In this document: positions 1 to 7,978 of the stretch, in pieces
How the letters are laid out: each line of letters begins with the position of its first letter
Position numbering within the stretch: position 1 is the first letter of the stretch
Assembly (NCBI GenBank): GCA_963835525.1
Contig: CAWIFM010000009.1
Location: 558,001-622,000 of the forward strand
DNA length: 64,000 nucleotides
Direction: 5' to 3'
Source: DASSUW01 sp963835525
GTDB lineage: Bacteria; Actinomycetota; Thermoleophilia; Solirubrobacterales; Solirubrobacteraceae
Position numbers and translations under genes: made by a program
The notes under the pieces: generated by a model
Told to the model about the DNA's origin: nothing
What the model saw: the letters and a program-made list of their open reading frames with translations, nothing else
Database searches by the model: none

Positions 1-681
1 ATCTCGCAGCTGCCGGACGACGTCGACGGCCTGTACGTCGGCATCGGCGGCTCCGGCCTGATCTCGTTCATCAAGCAGTACGAGGAGCAGAAGGGCCGCG
101 TCGACACCGAGCGCATGCTGGGCAACGTCTTCTGGGACGACCCGCTCGTGCTCAAGGAGGTCGGCAAGTCGCTGGTCGGTGGCGCCACCGCCGCCATGAC
201 GGCCGCCGACTCCAACACGCCCGAGGTGGCGAAGTACCAGGAGGATCTCGAGGCCGCGTACGGCGCCGAGATCGCCGGTCTCGGCCCGTCGGTGTTCACG
301 TACGGCTACTACCTCGACATGGTGGGCCTGATCAAGGGTCTCGAGGCCGTGGACGGCGACGTCTCCGACCAGAGCAAGCTCCAAGAGGCACTGGCCAGCG
401 TCACGCTGAGCGGCGACGAGGCCCCGTGGGGCGACGTCAAGCTCGACGACAACCGCCAGGCGATCGGCTCCGGCTACGTCAAGAAGATCGTCAAGGACGC
501 CAACGGCGACGGCGTGCCGGACGTGCAGACGTTCCGCAAGGTCAACGACGTCGACCAGACGTTCAACGGGGTCTTCTCGCCGGAGACGCCGGCTCCGGAC
601 CGGACCAACCCGAAGTGCGTGGCCGGCGAGGCCCCGCCGTGGGTCGGCAACGCCGAAGAGGTCGACTTCTCGTCGAAGTAA
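1..681 (+). CDS. ABC transporter substrate-binding protein, branched-chain amino acid type (3' part only)
   Basis: The reading frame is open from the first base, so the N-terminus, signal peptide and lipobox lie outside the window. The visible 226 residues have the look of the C-terminal half of a periplasmic-binding-protein type I fold (LivK family), including a GLYVGIGGSG stretch and a SVFTYGYYLDMVGL helix near the hinge. The stop TAA is followed at once by an AGGAAG ribosome site for LivG, and LivF follows, so this is the receptor of the same importer. The permease genes are not visible and presumably lie upstream. Ligand specificity cannot be read from sequence; amino acids, amides or aromatic acids are all possible in this family. 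Confidence 0.85.
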   Translation: MSQLPDDVDGLYVGIGGSGLISFIKQYEEQKGRVDTERMLGNVFWDDPLVLKEVGKSLVGGATAAMTAADSNTPEVAKYQEDLEAAYGAEIAGLGPSVFTYGYYLDMVGLIKGLEAVDGDVSDQSKLQEALASVTLSGDEAPWGDVKLDDNRQAIGSGYVKKIVKDANGDGVPDVQTFRKVNDVDQTFNGVFSPETPAPDRTNPKCVAGEAPPWVGNAEEVDFSSK

Positions 682-688
682 GGAAGCA

Positions 689-1474
689 GTGGCAGCACCT
701 GAGACATCCGCTGAACGCGCCGAGCCGATCCTCCGCCTGAGGGGGGTCGGCCGGCGCTTCGGCGGCGTCCACGCCGTTCGCGACGTGGACCTCGAGGTAC
801 GGCCCGGCGAACGCCGGGCCATCCTCGGCCCCAACGGGGCCGGCAAGACCACGCTGTTCAATCTGATCTCGGGCGAGTTCCCGCCCTCGGCCGGCGACAT
901 CGAGCTGTTCGGGACCGACGTGACCGGCCTGCCCGCGCGCAAGCGCGCGCGCATGGGCCTCTCGCGCACGTTCCAGACCTCGCGCCTGTTCCTCGGCCTC
1001 AACGTCGAGGAGAACCTCTACCTGTCGGTGCTCGGCGTCGAGAACGGCCACCTGCGGATGGTGCCCTCGAAGGCCGACGGCGAGCTGCGCGAGAGGGCGC
1101 GCGCGATGGCCGAGGCCGTCGGGCTCACGTCCCGTCTGGACTCGCTGGTGATGGACCTCTCGCACGGCGAGCAGCGCCAGCTCGAGGTGGGCATGGCGCG
1201 GGCCAGCGCCCCGAAGCTTATGATGCTCGACGAGCCGGCCGCCGGTCTCTCGCGCGCCGAGCGCGTGAAGCTGACCGAGCTGCTGCTCACGCTCGATCCC
1301 TCGATCACGCTGGTCCTCATCGAGCACGATATGGACGTCGCGCTGCGCGTCGCCGAGTGGGTGACGATGATGCACGACGGCCGCGTGATCGTGGAGGGCA
1401 CGCCGGACGAGATCCGCGCCAACCAGACCGTGCACGACCTCTATCTCGGGAGCGGGCTCATCCACCATGACTGA
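689..1474 (+). CDS. livG: ABC transporter ATP-binding protein, LivG type
   Basis: This is one of the two cytoplasmic ATPases that power a branched-chain-amino-acid-type importer. The 261-residue protein has Walker A GPNGAGKT (residues 47-54), signature LSHGEQ (157-162), Walker B MMLDEP (about 178-183) and a switch His in IEHDM. The RTFQ motif near residue 93 is typical of LivG. The GTG start at 689 sits 7 nt after the binding-protein stop behind an AGGAAG ribosome site. The 3' end overlaps the start of livF by 8 nt, indicating translational coupling. Family assignment is secure; the transported substrate is unknown. Confidence 0.92.
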   Translation: MAAPETSAERAEPILRLRGVGRRFGGVHAVRDVDLEVRPGERRAILGPNGAGKTTLFNLISGEFPPSAGDIELFGTDVTGLPARKRARMGLSRTFQTSRLFLGLNVEENLYLSVLGVENGHLRMVPSKADGELRERARAMAEAVGLTSRLDSLVMDLSHGEQRQLEVGMARASAPKLMMLDEPAAGLSRAERVKLTELLLTLDPSITLVLIEHDMDVALRVAEWVTMMHDGRVIVEGTPDEIRANQTVHDLYLGSGLIHHD

Positions 1475-2195
1475 CCTGCTCGAGGTCGAGGGGCTCGACG
1501 CCTACTACGGGACGGCGCACGTCCTGCAGGGCGTGAACTTCAAGATGGGCGCCGAGCCGGTCGCGCTGATCGGCCGCAACGGCATGGGCAAGACGACGCT
1601 CTGCAAGGCGATCGTCGGGCTGCTCGGTGCGACGGGCCGCTCGTCGGGCTCCGTCCGGCTCGCGGGCGACGAGCTCCAGAACAAGCCGTCCTACCGGATC
1701 GCCAAGTCCGGCGTCGGCTACGTGCCGCAGGGCCGGCGCCTGTTCACCTCGCTGACCGTCGACGAGCATCTCGAGATCGTCGGCGCTCCGAGCAAGGCGG
1801 AGTGGACGCCCGATCGCGTCTACGAGCTCTTTCCGCGCCTGGCCGAGCGCAAGAACGTCTCCGGCACCTCGCTGTCGGGCGGCGAGCAGGAGATGCTCTC
1901 GATCGGCCGCGCGCTGCTGACCAACCCGCGGCTGCTGATCATGGACGAGCCGTCCGAGGGTCTGGCGCCGACCGTGGTCGAGACGCTGATCCAGACGATC
2001 AAGGACCTGGCGGCCGGCGGCATGGGCCTGCTCGTGGTCGAGCAGAACCTCGGCGTCGCGACGACGCTGGCCGAGCGCCAGCTCGTGATGGTGGCCGGGG
2101 CGATCGCCACCGAGACGACGGCCCAGGAGCTGCTGGCCGACCCCGAGGCGCAGAAGCGCTATCTCGGCGTCGAGCCCCTGCCTGACGCTGCCTGA
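1467..2195 (+). CDS. livF: ABC transporter ATP-binding protein, LivF type
   Basis: This is the second ATPase of the liv-type importer. Its 242 residues carry Walker A GRNGMGKTT (36-44), the LivF-typical YVPQGRRLF (about 85-93), signature LSGGEQ (136-141) and Walker B LIMDEP (about 157-162), with EQN in place of the LivG EHD switch. It overlaps livG by 8 nt and is the last transport gene of the operon. The next gene, a ROK regulator, starts 20 nt later behind its own TAGGGT box. A second, separate liv set is encoded at 10218-14825. Confidence 0.92.
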   Translation: MTDLLEVEGLDAYYGTAHVLQGVNFKMGAEPVALIGRNGMGKTTLCKAIVGLLGATGRSSGSVRLAGDELQNKPSYRIAKSGVGYVPQGRRLFTSLTVDEHLEIVGAPSKAEWTPDRVYELFPRLAERKNVSGTSLSGGEQEMLSIGRALLTNPRLLIMDEPSEGLAPTVVETLIQTIKDLAAGGMGLLVVEQNLGVATTLAERQLVMVAGAIATETTAQELLADPEAQKRYLGVEPLPDAA

Positions 2196-2202
2196 ACGCG
2201 TA

Positions 2203-2208
2203 TAGGGT
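2203..2208 (+). promoter_or_regulatory. Candidate -10 box of a leaderless ROK-regulator transcript
   Basis: TAGGGT lies 7 nt before the ATG at 2216 with no purine-rich ribosome site in between. The spacing suggests that transcription starts at or next to the start codon. No good -35 is visible inside livF. Confidence 0.35.
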
Positions 2209-2215
2209 TGGAAAT

Positions 2216-3448
2216 ATGGAGCGTGGCCCCGGGCTCGCGAATCAGCGTGCCGTACGCCGGCACAACCTCGGCGTCGTGCTCCGCCACGTGTCCGAGCACG
2301 GCCCGCGCTCGCGCGCGACGATCGCGCTCGAGACCGGCCTGAACAAGACGACGGTGTCGAGCCTGGTCACCGAGCTGATCGGGCTCGACCTGCTGGTCGA
2401 GCGCGGGCTCGAGCAGCGCGGCACGGTGGGCCGGCCCGGCCAGGTCGTCGAGCTGTCGGGCAGCGGGGTCGTCGCGCTCGGGCTGGAGATCAACGTGGAT
2501 TACCTGGCTGTGCGTGCCCTCGACCTCACCGGCGCCGAGCGGCACCGCAGCCTCGACGTGCGCGACAACCGCCGCGTACAGGTCCGCACGGTCCTCGACC
2601 GGCTCGGCGCGCTGGCGACCACGGCGCTCGAGGAGATCCAGATCGAGGGCCTGCGGCCGGTCGGCGCGACGGTCGCGCTGCCCGGGCTGGTCGACGCGGC
2701 GGGCGGCGCGCTGCTGGTGGCGCCCAACCTGGGCTGGAACGAGGTCGCGGTCGTCGAGGAGCTGCTCGCGCGCATCCCGTCCCCGCCCAACCCCCCGTTC
2801 CCTCTGGCCGCCGACAACGAGGCGAACCTGGCGGCGCTCGCCGAGCTGTGGGAGGGGACGGCGCGCGGGCTGAGCGACGTCCTCTACCTGTCGGGCGAGA
2901 TCGGCGTCGGCGCGGGGATCATCATCGGCGGCGAGCTGTTCCGCGGCTCGCAGGGCTTCGGCGGCGAGTTCGGGCACATGACGGTCGATCCGAGCGGGCC
3001 GCCGTGCGCGTGCGGCAGCCGCGGCTGCCTGGAGACGCTGGCCGGCCTCGAGCCCCTGCTGGAGGCAGCCGGGCTCGACCCGGCGAGCGCGGCGACCACC
3101 ACCGGCTCGGGCGAGCCGGTGTCGGAGCTGGCCGGCCGTGCCCGCATGGGCGACCAGCAGGCGCTCGACGCGCTGCGCGACGCCGGCCGCTGGCTCGGCA
3201 TCGGGATCGCCTCGGCGGCCAACCTCCTCAACTTCCAGGCCGTCGTGCTCGGCGGCTTCTTCGCCCAGCTGGCGACGTGGCTCGCCGCGCCGATCGCCCA
3301 CGAGCTCGAGAGGCACGTGCTCGCCTCCGAGTGGGGCGTCCCGCGGCTCCTGCCGTCCACGCTCGGGCCCGAGGCGGCGGTGCGCGGGGCCGCCGCCCAG
3401 TCGCTGCGGCGCGTGCTGACCGACCCCGCCTCGGCCGAGGCGGCATGA
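2216..3448 (+). CDS. ROK-family transcriptional regulator (NagC/XylR type)
   Basis: The 410-residue protein begins with a winged helix-turn-helix (about residues 14-65, including ATIALETGLNKTTVSSLVTE). It is followed by a ROK sugar-kinase-like domain with the zinc-binding signature His254 plus CACGSRGC (Cys264, 266, 271) and the ligand-loop motif GEFGHM. Proteins of this build are usually sugar-responsive repressors. It follows livF by 20 nt, so it may control the upstream importer, although ROK control of a liv transporter would be unusual. It overlaps the next gene by 4 nt (ATGA). The effector is unknown. Confidence 0.88.
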   Translation: MERGPGLANQRAVRRHNLGVVLRHVSEHGPRSRATIALETGLNKTTVSSLVTELIGLDLLVERGLEQRGTVGRPGQVVELSGSGVVALGLEINVDYLAVRALDLTGAERHRSLDVRDNRRVQVRTVLDRLGALATTALEEIQIEGLRPVGATVALPGLVDAAGGALLVAPNLGWNEVAVVEELLARIPSPPNPPFPLAADNEANLAALAELWEGTARGLSDVLYLSGEIGVGAGIIIGGELFRGSQGFGGEFGHMTVDPSGPPCACGSRGCLETLAGLEPLLEAAGLDPASAATTTGSGEPVSELAGRARMGDQQALDALRDAGRWLGIGIASAANLLNFQAVVLGGFFAQLATWLAAPIAHELERHVLASEWGVPRLLPSTLGPEAAVRGAAAQSLRRVLTDPASAEAA

Positions 3449-5007
3449 GACTGGCGCTCGCGCTGGCGATGGCGCTGGCGCTCCCGGGCAGCGCGCTCGC
3501 CGCCGAGACCTCGCCGGGCGTGAGCGTCGTGGGCTCGATCCCCGAGCGCGGGGTGATCTCCGCGCGGGCGATCGGGCAGCACCTCTACGTCTCCGCCCTG
3601 AGCGGGATGAGCATCTACGACGTGTCCGACCCGCGCGCGCCGGTGCGCGTCGGCCGGCTCGAGCTCCCGAACGCGCAGAACGAGGACGTCGACGTGGGCT
3701 CGGGGATCATGCTCGTCTCCGACGATCCGGCCGGCGGCCGCGGGATCCTGCACGTGATCGACGTCAGCGACCCGGCCGCGCCGCGGGTCCTGTCGACCTA
3801 CAACACCCGCTTCGACCTCGACTCGCCGCGGCGAGGAGGCATCGGGCACACGGCGACGTGCATCCAGCAGTGCCGCTACGCGTGGCTCGCGGGCTCGAGC
3901 GACGGGATCGAGGTGGTCGACCTGCGCGATCCCGCGCGTCCGCGCCGGGCCGGCCGGTTCCGGGCACGCGAGGCGGCGGGGTTCATGGGCACGCACGACG
4001 TGCAGGTGGACGGCTCGGGACTCGCGTGGGTCGCAGGCGGGAACGGAACCGCCGCGTACGACGTGTCGGATCCCGTGCATCCGAAGCTGGTCCGGCGCAC
4101 GAACCGGCAGGGCTCGCGGCCGCCGCTGAACAAGTTCATCCACCACAACTCGCTCCGCCTGAGCCGAAGCGTGGTGGCGATCACGGAGGAGGCCTTCGGC
4201 CCGGGATGCCGCCGTGCCGGCACGCTCCAGACATGGAGGATCTCGCGCCACCGCAGGATGCGCCCGCTCGACACGTTCGGCGTCGAGCGCGACCGCTCGG
4301 CGCGGCTGTTGTGCTCGGCGCACTACTTCGACGCGCGGGACGGCCTCATCGCGCAGGGCTTCTACGAGCAGGGCGTGCGGCTGATCGACGCGCGGCGCCC
4401 GCGCAGGCTGCGCCAGGTCGGCTACTACGTGAACCGGCCGGGCCTGTTCTGGGGAGCGCTGTTCGCGCCGACCGATCCGAGCGGCTCGACCGTGTACGCG
4501 CTCGACCACTCGCGTGGGATCGACGTGCTGGCGATCGACCGGGCGGCGCTGCGGCCCGTCCGGCGGAAGGGCTCGCGGCCACGTGGCCCGGTCAACGCCG
4601 GCTCGAGCATGTTCATCCTCAGCCCCTCCGCGGTCGTCCGGCCGGGCCAGCGAGTCTCGATGGACTTCTTCGTGTTCGGCTCCCGGGGACCCGTCGAGGT
4701 CCAGGCGACGCTGCCGGCCGAGCTGGTCGACGTCCGCCCGCCGAGCGGCGCGAGCTTCGATCCCGTGACGCGGACGCTGCGGTTCACCCTGCGCAGGCGC
4801 AGCGGAGAGCGGAGCGTGCGCGCGCGGATCCCCCGCGCCACGGCGCCGGGCACGGTCCTCGAGACGATCGGATACGCCACTGCGCCGGGGGACGTGCTGC
4901 CGCTCGACGACCGCGGCGTCGGGCTGATCTACGTGGAGCGCAGGGCCGTGCCGGCGCGCATCTCGTCGCGGCGTGGTTTCTGCAGGCTCCCGTCTGACTA
5001 CACTTAA
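3445..5007 (+). CDS. Secreted LVIVD-repeat protein
   Basis: This is a predicted exported protein of 520 residues with a classical signal peptide (about residues 1-20, ending ALA-AE). The body is built of repeats of the LVIVD type, with recurring units such as SIYDVSDPRAPVRVGRLEL, HVIDVSDPAAPRVL, VVDLRDPARPRRAG and AAYDVSDPVHPKLV. These normally form a beta-propeller-like fold. The C-terminal 120 residues look like a separate beta-rich domain. No catalytic motif was recognised. The ATG at 3445 overlaps the ROK gene stop and is immediately followed by the signal peptide, which fixes the start. Confidence 0.75.
   Translation: MRLALALAMALALPGSALAAETSPGVSVVGSIPERGVISARAIGQHLYVSALSGMSIYDVSDPRAPVRVGRLELPNAQNEDVDVGSGIMLVSDDPAGGRGILHVIDVSDPAAPRVLSTYNTRFDLDSPRRGGIGHTATCIQQCRYAWLAGSSDGIEVVDLRDPARPRRAGRFRAREAAGFMGTHDVQVDGSGLAWVAGGNGTAAYDVSDPVHPKLVRRTNRQGSRPPLNKFIHHNSLRLSRSVVAITEEAFGPGCRRAGTLQTWRISRHRRMRPLDTFGVERDRSARLLCSAHYFDARDGLIAQGFYEQGVRLIDARRPRRLRQVGYYVNRPGLFWGALFAPTDPSGSTVYALDHSRGIDVLAIDRAALRPVRRKGSRPRGPVNAGSSMFILSPSAVVRPGQRVSMDFFVFGSRGPVEVQATLPAELVDVRPPSGASFDPVTRTLRFTLRRRSGERSVRARIPRATAPGTVLETIGYATAPGDVLPLDDRGVGLIYVERRAVPARISSRRGFCRLPSDYT
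4977..5004 (+). promoter_or_regulatory. Candidate cysM promoter
   Basis: TTTCTG (4977-4982) and TACACT (4999-5004) are separated by 16 bp inside the end of the LVIVD gene. The predicted transcription start would fall 3-5 nt before the cysM ATG at 5015, which supports that start and a near-leaderless mRNA. Confidence 0.4.
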
Positions 5008-5014
5008 TGAAGTC

Positions 5015-5983
5015 ATGGCGCAGCAACTGGGGAACCGGCCATGCGGTGGTCGCTACGGCGACATCGTGCAGGCCATCGGTAACACGCCGCTGGTGGAGCT
5101 CAAGCGCCTCTCGCCCAAGCCGGGCGTGAGGATCTGGGCCAAGCTCGAATCCCACAACCCGACCGGCTCGGTCAAGGACCGCGTCGCGCGGGCGATGATC
5201 GAGTCCGCCGAGGAGCAGGGGGCGATCCTGCCCGGCCAGACGATCCTCGAGCCGACCTCCGGCAACACCGGTATCTCGCTGGCCATGATCTGCTCGCGCA
5301 AGGGCTATCCGCTACGCGTCGTGATGCCCGACAACGTGACGCGGGAGCGCACCCAGCTGCTGAAGATGTACGGCGCCGACATCGTCTATTCCGACGGCTC
5401 GAAGGGCTCCAACGGCGCCGTCGCGCTGGCGCTCGAGATGGCCGCGTCGGACCCCTCGTACTACATGCCCTACCAGTACGGCAACGAGGCGAACCCGCGT
5501 GCCCACTACGAGGGCACGGCGCCCGAGATCCTCGAGGAGCTCGACGAGATCTCTGCCTTCGTGGCCGGCCTCGGCACCGGCGGGACGCTGATGGGCAACG
5601 GCCGCCGGCTGCGCGAGGAGCTCGGCGACAGCGTGAAGATCGTCGCCGCCGAGCCGATGCAGGGCGAGCCCGTGCAGGGTCTGCGCTCGCTCGACGACGG
5701 CTTCATCCCGCCGATCATCGACCTCTCGCTGCTGGACCGGAAGATCTTCGTCACCAACCACGACGCGATCGTGTGGACGCGGCGGCTGCTCGACGAGGAG
5801 GGCATCTTCGCGGGCGTGTCGTCGGGCGCGATCGCCTCGATCGCCGTGCGGATCGCGAACGAGCTCGACGAGGGCAACGTGGTGTTCATCGTCTGCGACG
5901 ACGGCTGGAAGTACCTCTCCTCCGGCGTCTACACGCTGCCGGTCGAGGAGATCGAGAACCTGGACTCCACCGTCTGGTGGTGA
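5015..5983 (+). CDS. cysM: CysM-type cysteine synthase (O-phosphoserine/CysO-dependent class)
   Basis: This PLP-dependent enzyme of 322 residues belongs to the fold-type II beta family. The PLP lysine is in NPTGSVKDR (Lys54), the substrate loop is EPTSGNTGISLAM, and the phosphate loop is GLGTGGTLMG. From memory, the sequence follows Mycobacterium tuberculosis CysM closely over its whole length, including IGNTPLVELKRLSP, YGNEANPRAHYEGT and the Arg in GLRSLDDGF, which I believe aligns with the phosphoserine-recognising Arg220. That enzyme uses the thiocarboxylated carrier CysO as sulfur donor, matured by the protease Mec; a Mec-like gene lies 1.2 kb downstream. An upstream in-frame ATG-less extension to 4973 exists, but the promoter favours 5015. 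Confidence 0.85.
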   Translation: MAQQLGNRPCGGRYGDIVQAIGNTPLVELKRLSPKPGVRIWAKLESHNPTGSVKDRVARAMIESAEEQGAILPGQTILEPTSGNTGISLAMICSRKGYPLRVVMPDNVTRERTQLLKMYGADIVYSDGSKGSNGAVALALEMAASDPSYYMPYQYGNEANPRAHYEGTAPEILEELDEISAFVAGLGTGGTLMGNGRRLREELGDSVKIVAAEPMQGEPVQGLRSLDDGFIPPIIDLSLLDRKIFVTNHDAIVWTRRLLDEEGIFAGVSSGAIASIAVRIANELDEGNVVFIVCDDGWKYLSSGVYTLPVEEIENLDSTVWW

Positions 5984-6453
5984 CCCGGCGGGCCCTGCTC
6001 GCCGGCGGCGCGGCGGCGCTGCTGGCGGGGTGCGGGGAGGAAGAGGAGGTCGTCGCCGCCCCGGCCGACGCGATGCTGCGCCAGCTTGCGGCCGAGCGCG
6101 CGCTGGCGGCCGCGAAGCCGATCGGCGTGTCCGGGGACGCCGCCGAGACGGCGCGGAAGGTGTCCGCGCGCGCTCGCGAGCGGGCCGAGCGGCTGGCCGC
6201 CGCCGTGGCTGCCGAGGGCGGCCGCCCGCACGACGCCCCGCAGCCGCCCGACGAGCGCGTGCCGCCGGAGGAGGCGGTCGCGCGCGGCCAGGAGGCCATC
6301 GTCGCCCACGTGGTCGCCCTGCCGAGCCTCACCGGCCGCGAGCTGCGGGAACTCGGCGCCGAGTTGGTGTCCGGCGCGGCCGGCGACACCGCGCTGCTGT
6401 CCGACGCGCTCGGGATCCCCGTCGAAGGCGCCTTCCCCGGGACGCCGCAGTGA
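5980..6453 (+). CDS. Tat-signal lipoprotein, ferritin-like (small)
   Basis: This predicted lipoprotein of 157 residues starts with GTG overlapping the cysM stop. The N-terminus reads as a twin-arginine-like signal (TRRALLAGG) leading into a lipobox LLAGC with Cys18. The mature part is alanine-rich and helical, and it resembles the neighbouring ferritin-like protein in size and layout, although metal ligands are not clear. It overlaps the next gene by 4 nt (GTGA). A role in metal or redox handling at the cell surface is only inferred from its neighbour. Position between cysM and tatA suggests co-transcription. Confidence 0.6.
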   Translation: MTRRALLAGGAAALLAGCGEEEEVVAAPADAMLRQLAAERALAAAKPIGVSGDAAETARKVSARARERAERLAAAVAAEGGRPHDAPQPPDERVPPEEAVARGQEAIVAHVVALPSLTGRELRELGAELVSGAAGDTALLSDALGIPVEGAFPGTPQ

Positions 6454-6899
6454 GGCGCCGTGAGCTGATCGCGGCCGGCGGCCTGGCGCTGCTCGCCCGG
6501 CCCGCGAGCGCGTCCGCCCAGCGCTCCGACACCGCGGTGCTGATCAAGCTCGTCGCCCGCGAGGAGGCGGCCGCCGAGGCGTACGGGGCCGGCAAGGGCG
6601 TGGTCGTCGAGAACCTTTACAGCGACGAGCTCGCTCACGCCGAGGCGCTGCGGACCCACCTCGACGCGCTCGGGCGCCAGCCCGCGCCGCGCGGGCTCGA
6701 CGCGCCGGCCCGCCGGCTCATGGAGGCCGAGGGCGACGCCCGGCTCGAGGCCGCCATCGCGCTCGAGGAGTCGCTGGTCGGCGACTACGCCGCCGCGCTC
6801 ATCGACATCGCCGACCCCGGCGTGCTGCAGACGGTGGCCACGATCCTCGCCAGCCACGCGCAGCACCTTGCCCGCCTACGCGCGGGCCAGCTACCCTGA
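6450..6899 (+). CDS. Tat-exported ferritin-like domain protein
   Basis: The 149-residue protein has a Tat-like signal (RRRELIAAGGLALLA, cleavage near ASA-Q) followed by a four-helix ferritin-like domain. Candidate metal ligands are spaced as in that fold: REEAAAEAY, ELAHAEALRTHL, LEESLVGDY and SHAQHLARL. The GTG start overlaps the previous stop. It follows a sister lipoprotein and precedes tatA, so the locus pairs two putative Tat substrates with a Tat pore component. The function (iron, peroxide or other) cannot be told from sequence. Confidence 0.7.
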   Translation: MRRRELIAAGGLALLARPASASAQRSDTAVLIKLVAREEAAAEAYGAGKGVVVENLYSDELAHAEALRTHLDALGRQPAPRGLDAPARRLMEAEGDARLEAAIALEESLVGDYAAALIDIADPGVLQTVATILASHAQHLARLRAGQLP

Positions 6900-6947
6900 G
6901 GGGTGGAGGGGTCCACCACCCCGGAAAGCTCGGAGAGGAAGCCAGCA

Positions 6948-7154
6948 ATGCCAGTCAGCGTCGGACCGACTGAGCTCATCATCGTGCTCGTCATCGCGCT
7001 GCTCGTGCTCGGTCCGAAGCGGCTGCCCGAGGTGGGCCGCTCCGTCGGTCGCGGCATGCGCGAGTTCAAGGACTCGATCAGCGGCATCAACACTCGCGAC
7101 GACGAGGACGACGATCCCAAGCCGATCCAGCAGACGGCCAAGACGGCCGAGTAG
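6948..7154 (+). CDS. tatA: Sec-independent translocase protein TatA/E
   Basis: This is a 68-residue TatA-family protein. It has a short N-terminal membrane helix (TELIIVLVIALLVLG), the hinge GPKRLPEVGRSVG, an amphipathic helix (RGMREFKDSI) and an acidic hydrophilic tail. It would form the pore of the twin-arginine system that exports folded proteins. The ATG at 6948 is preceded by GGAGAGGAA at 6932-6940 and is preferred over an in-frame GTG at 6903. The two genes just upstream encode likely Tat-exported proteins. No tatB/tatC is in the window. Confidence 0.92.
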   Translation: MPVSVGPTELIIVLVIALLVLGPKRLPEVGRSVGRGMREFKDSISGINTRDDEDDDPKPIQQTAKTAE

Positions 7155-7162
7155 CACCGTAG

Positions 7163-7579
7163 TTGCGGATCTCGCGCCAGCTCCTCGACGACGTCATCGC
7201 GCACGCGCGCGCGGACGCGCCCAACGAGTGCTGCGGGATGATCGCGTCGAGTGACGGCGAGGCGGTCGCCGTCCACCGCGCGCGCAACACGGCGGCCAGC
7301 CCGTTCCGCTACGAGATGGACGGGATGGAGCAGTACCGCATCCAGACCGAGATCGAGGACGCCGGGCACGAGCTCGGCGCCATCTACCACTCGCACACGC
7401 GCTCGGCGCCCGAGCCGTCTCAGACCGACATCAACCTCGCCTTCTATCCGGAGGCGCTGTACGTGATCGTCGGCCTCAAGAGCCCTGCGCCCGACGTGCG
7501 GGCGTGGCGGATCGTCGACGGGCAGGTCAGCGAAGGCGTGCTCGAGGTCGAGGAGGACGGGCCGCCGCCCGCGGCATGA
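7163..7579 (+). CDS. mec: Mec-like JAMM/MPN+ metalloprotease (M67 family)
   Basis: The 138-residue zinc protease carries the full JAMM motif: Glu22, then HSH (76-78), x7, Ser86, x2, Asp89. It resembles M. tuberculosis Mec+, which removes the cysteine added to the C-terminus of the carrier CysO, including the ending (W/Y)RIVDGxVxE. In that pathway CysM makes the CysO-cysteine adduct, and cysM is nearby at 5015. No CysO-like ubiquitin-fold gene ending in GG lies in the window, so the carrier must be elsewhere if the pathway runs. The TTG start at 7163 is 9 nt after tatA. It overlaps the next gene by 4 nt. Confidence 0.85.
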   Translation: MRISRQLLDDVIAHARADAPNECCGMIASSDGEAVAVHRARNTAASPFRYEMDGMEQYRIQTEIEDAGHELGAIYHSHTRSAPEPSQTDINLAFYPEALYVIVGLKSPAPDVRAWRIVDGQVSEGVLEVEEDGPPPAA

Positions 7580-7932
7580 GCGAGCAGCTCGACCCCCGGG
7601 TGCGACCAGAGTTCGCCAAGGGGCCGCTGACGAAGGTCGGCTGGGCGCGCAACCAGGCCGAGGCCGAGCTGATCGAGGGGCTGCTGCTCGAGCAGGGCAT
7701 CCCGTCGCTGGTGCGCCGGTCGGGCGGGTTCGACGTGCCGGACTTCCTGGCGGCCGGTCCGCGCGACATCCTCGTCCCGGCCACGGGGGCGGCGCTCGCG
7801 CGCGAGCTGCTGGGGACGGCGGAGCCCACCGAGCCGGTGGGCGAGCCGGTGTGGGTGAAGGCGCTCGCCGTGGCTGTGGCGGTGGCGATCATGGCTTTGG
7901 TCGCGGCTGCCGTCTTCGCCGCGGTGTTCTGA
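7576..7932 (+). CDS. DUF2007-like protein with C-terminal membrane helix
   Basis: This is a 118-residue protein. Residues about 22-80 resemble the DUF2007 'putative signal transducing protein' fold (NQAEAELIEGLLLEQGIPS, then GPRDILVPATGAALARELL). The last 24 residues form a hydrophobic helix, so the protein is probably tail-anchored in the membrane with its domain in the cytoplasm. The ATG overlaps the mec stop (ATGA), so it is likely co-translated. The family has no established function. Confidence 0.6.
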   Translation: MSEQLDPRVRPEFAKGPLTKVGWARNQAEAELIEGLLLEQGIPSLVRRSGGFDVPDFLAAGPRDILVPATGAALARELLGTAEPTEPVGEPVWVKALAVAVAVAIMALVAAAVFAAVF

Positions 7933-7936
7933 GTCG

Positions 7937-7978
7937 TTCGCCCGCGCCGCCGCTTCTGAGATAGTGCAAACGTTTGTT
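7937..7978 (+). promoter_or_regulatory. Promoter and LacI-type operator of the MFS-lacI unit
   Basis: The palindromic core CAAACGTTTG (7967-7976) lies in TGCAAACGTTTGTT (7965-7978), one of four near-identical LacI-family operators in this island. It directly abuts a -10-like GATAGT (7960-7965), with TTCGCC (7937-7942) 17 bp upstream as a weak -35. The operator overlaps the proposed TTG start of the MFS gene. A bound repressor would therefore cover the transcription start, and lacI would control itself. Confidence 0.75.

Noticed and set aside
7721..7760. Possible CysO-like carrier between tatA and the MFS gene
   Set aside because: The 7576-7932 product has a DUF2007-like domain and a terminal membrane helix, does not end in GG, and cannot be a ubiquitin-fold carrier.
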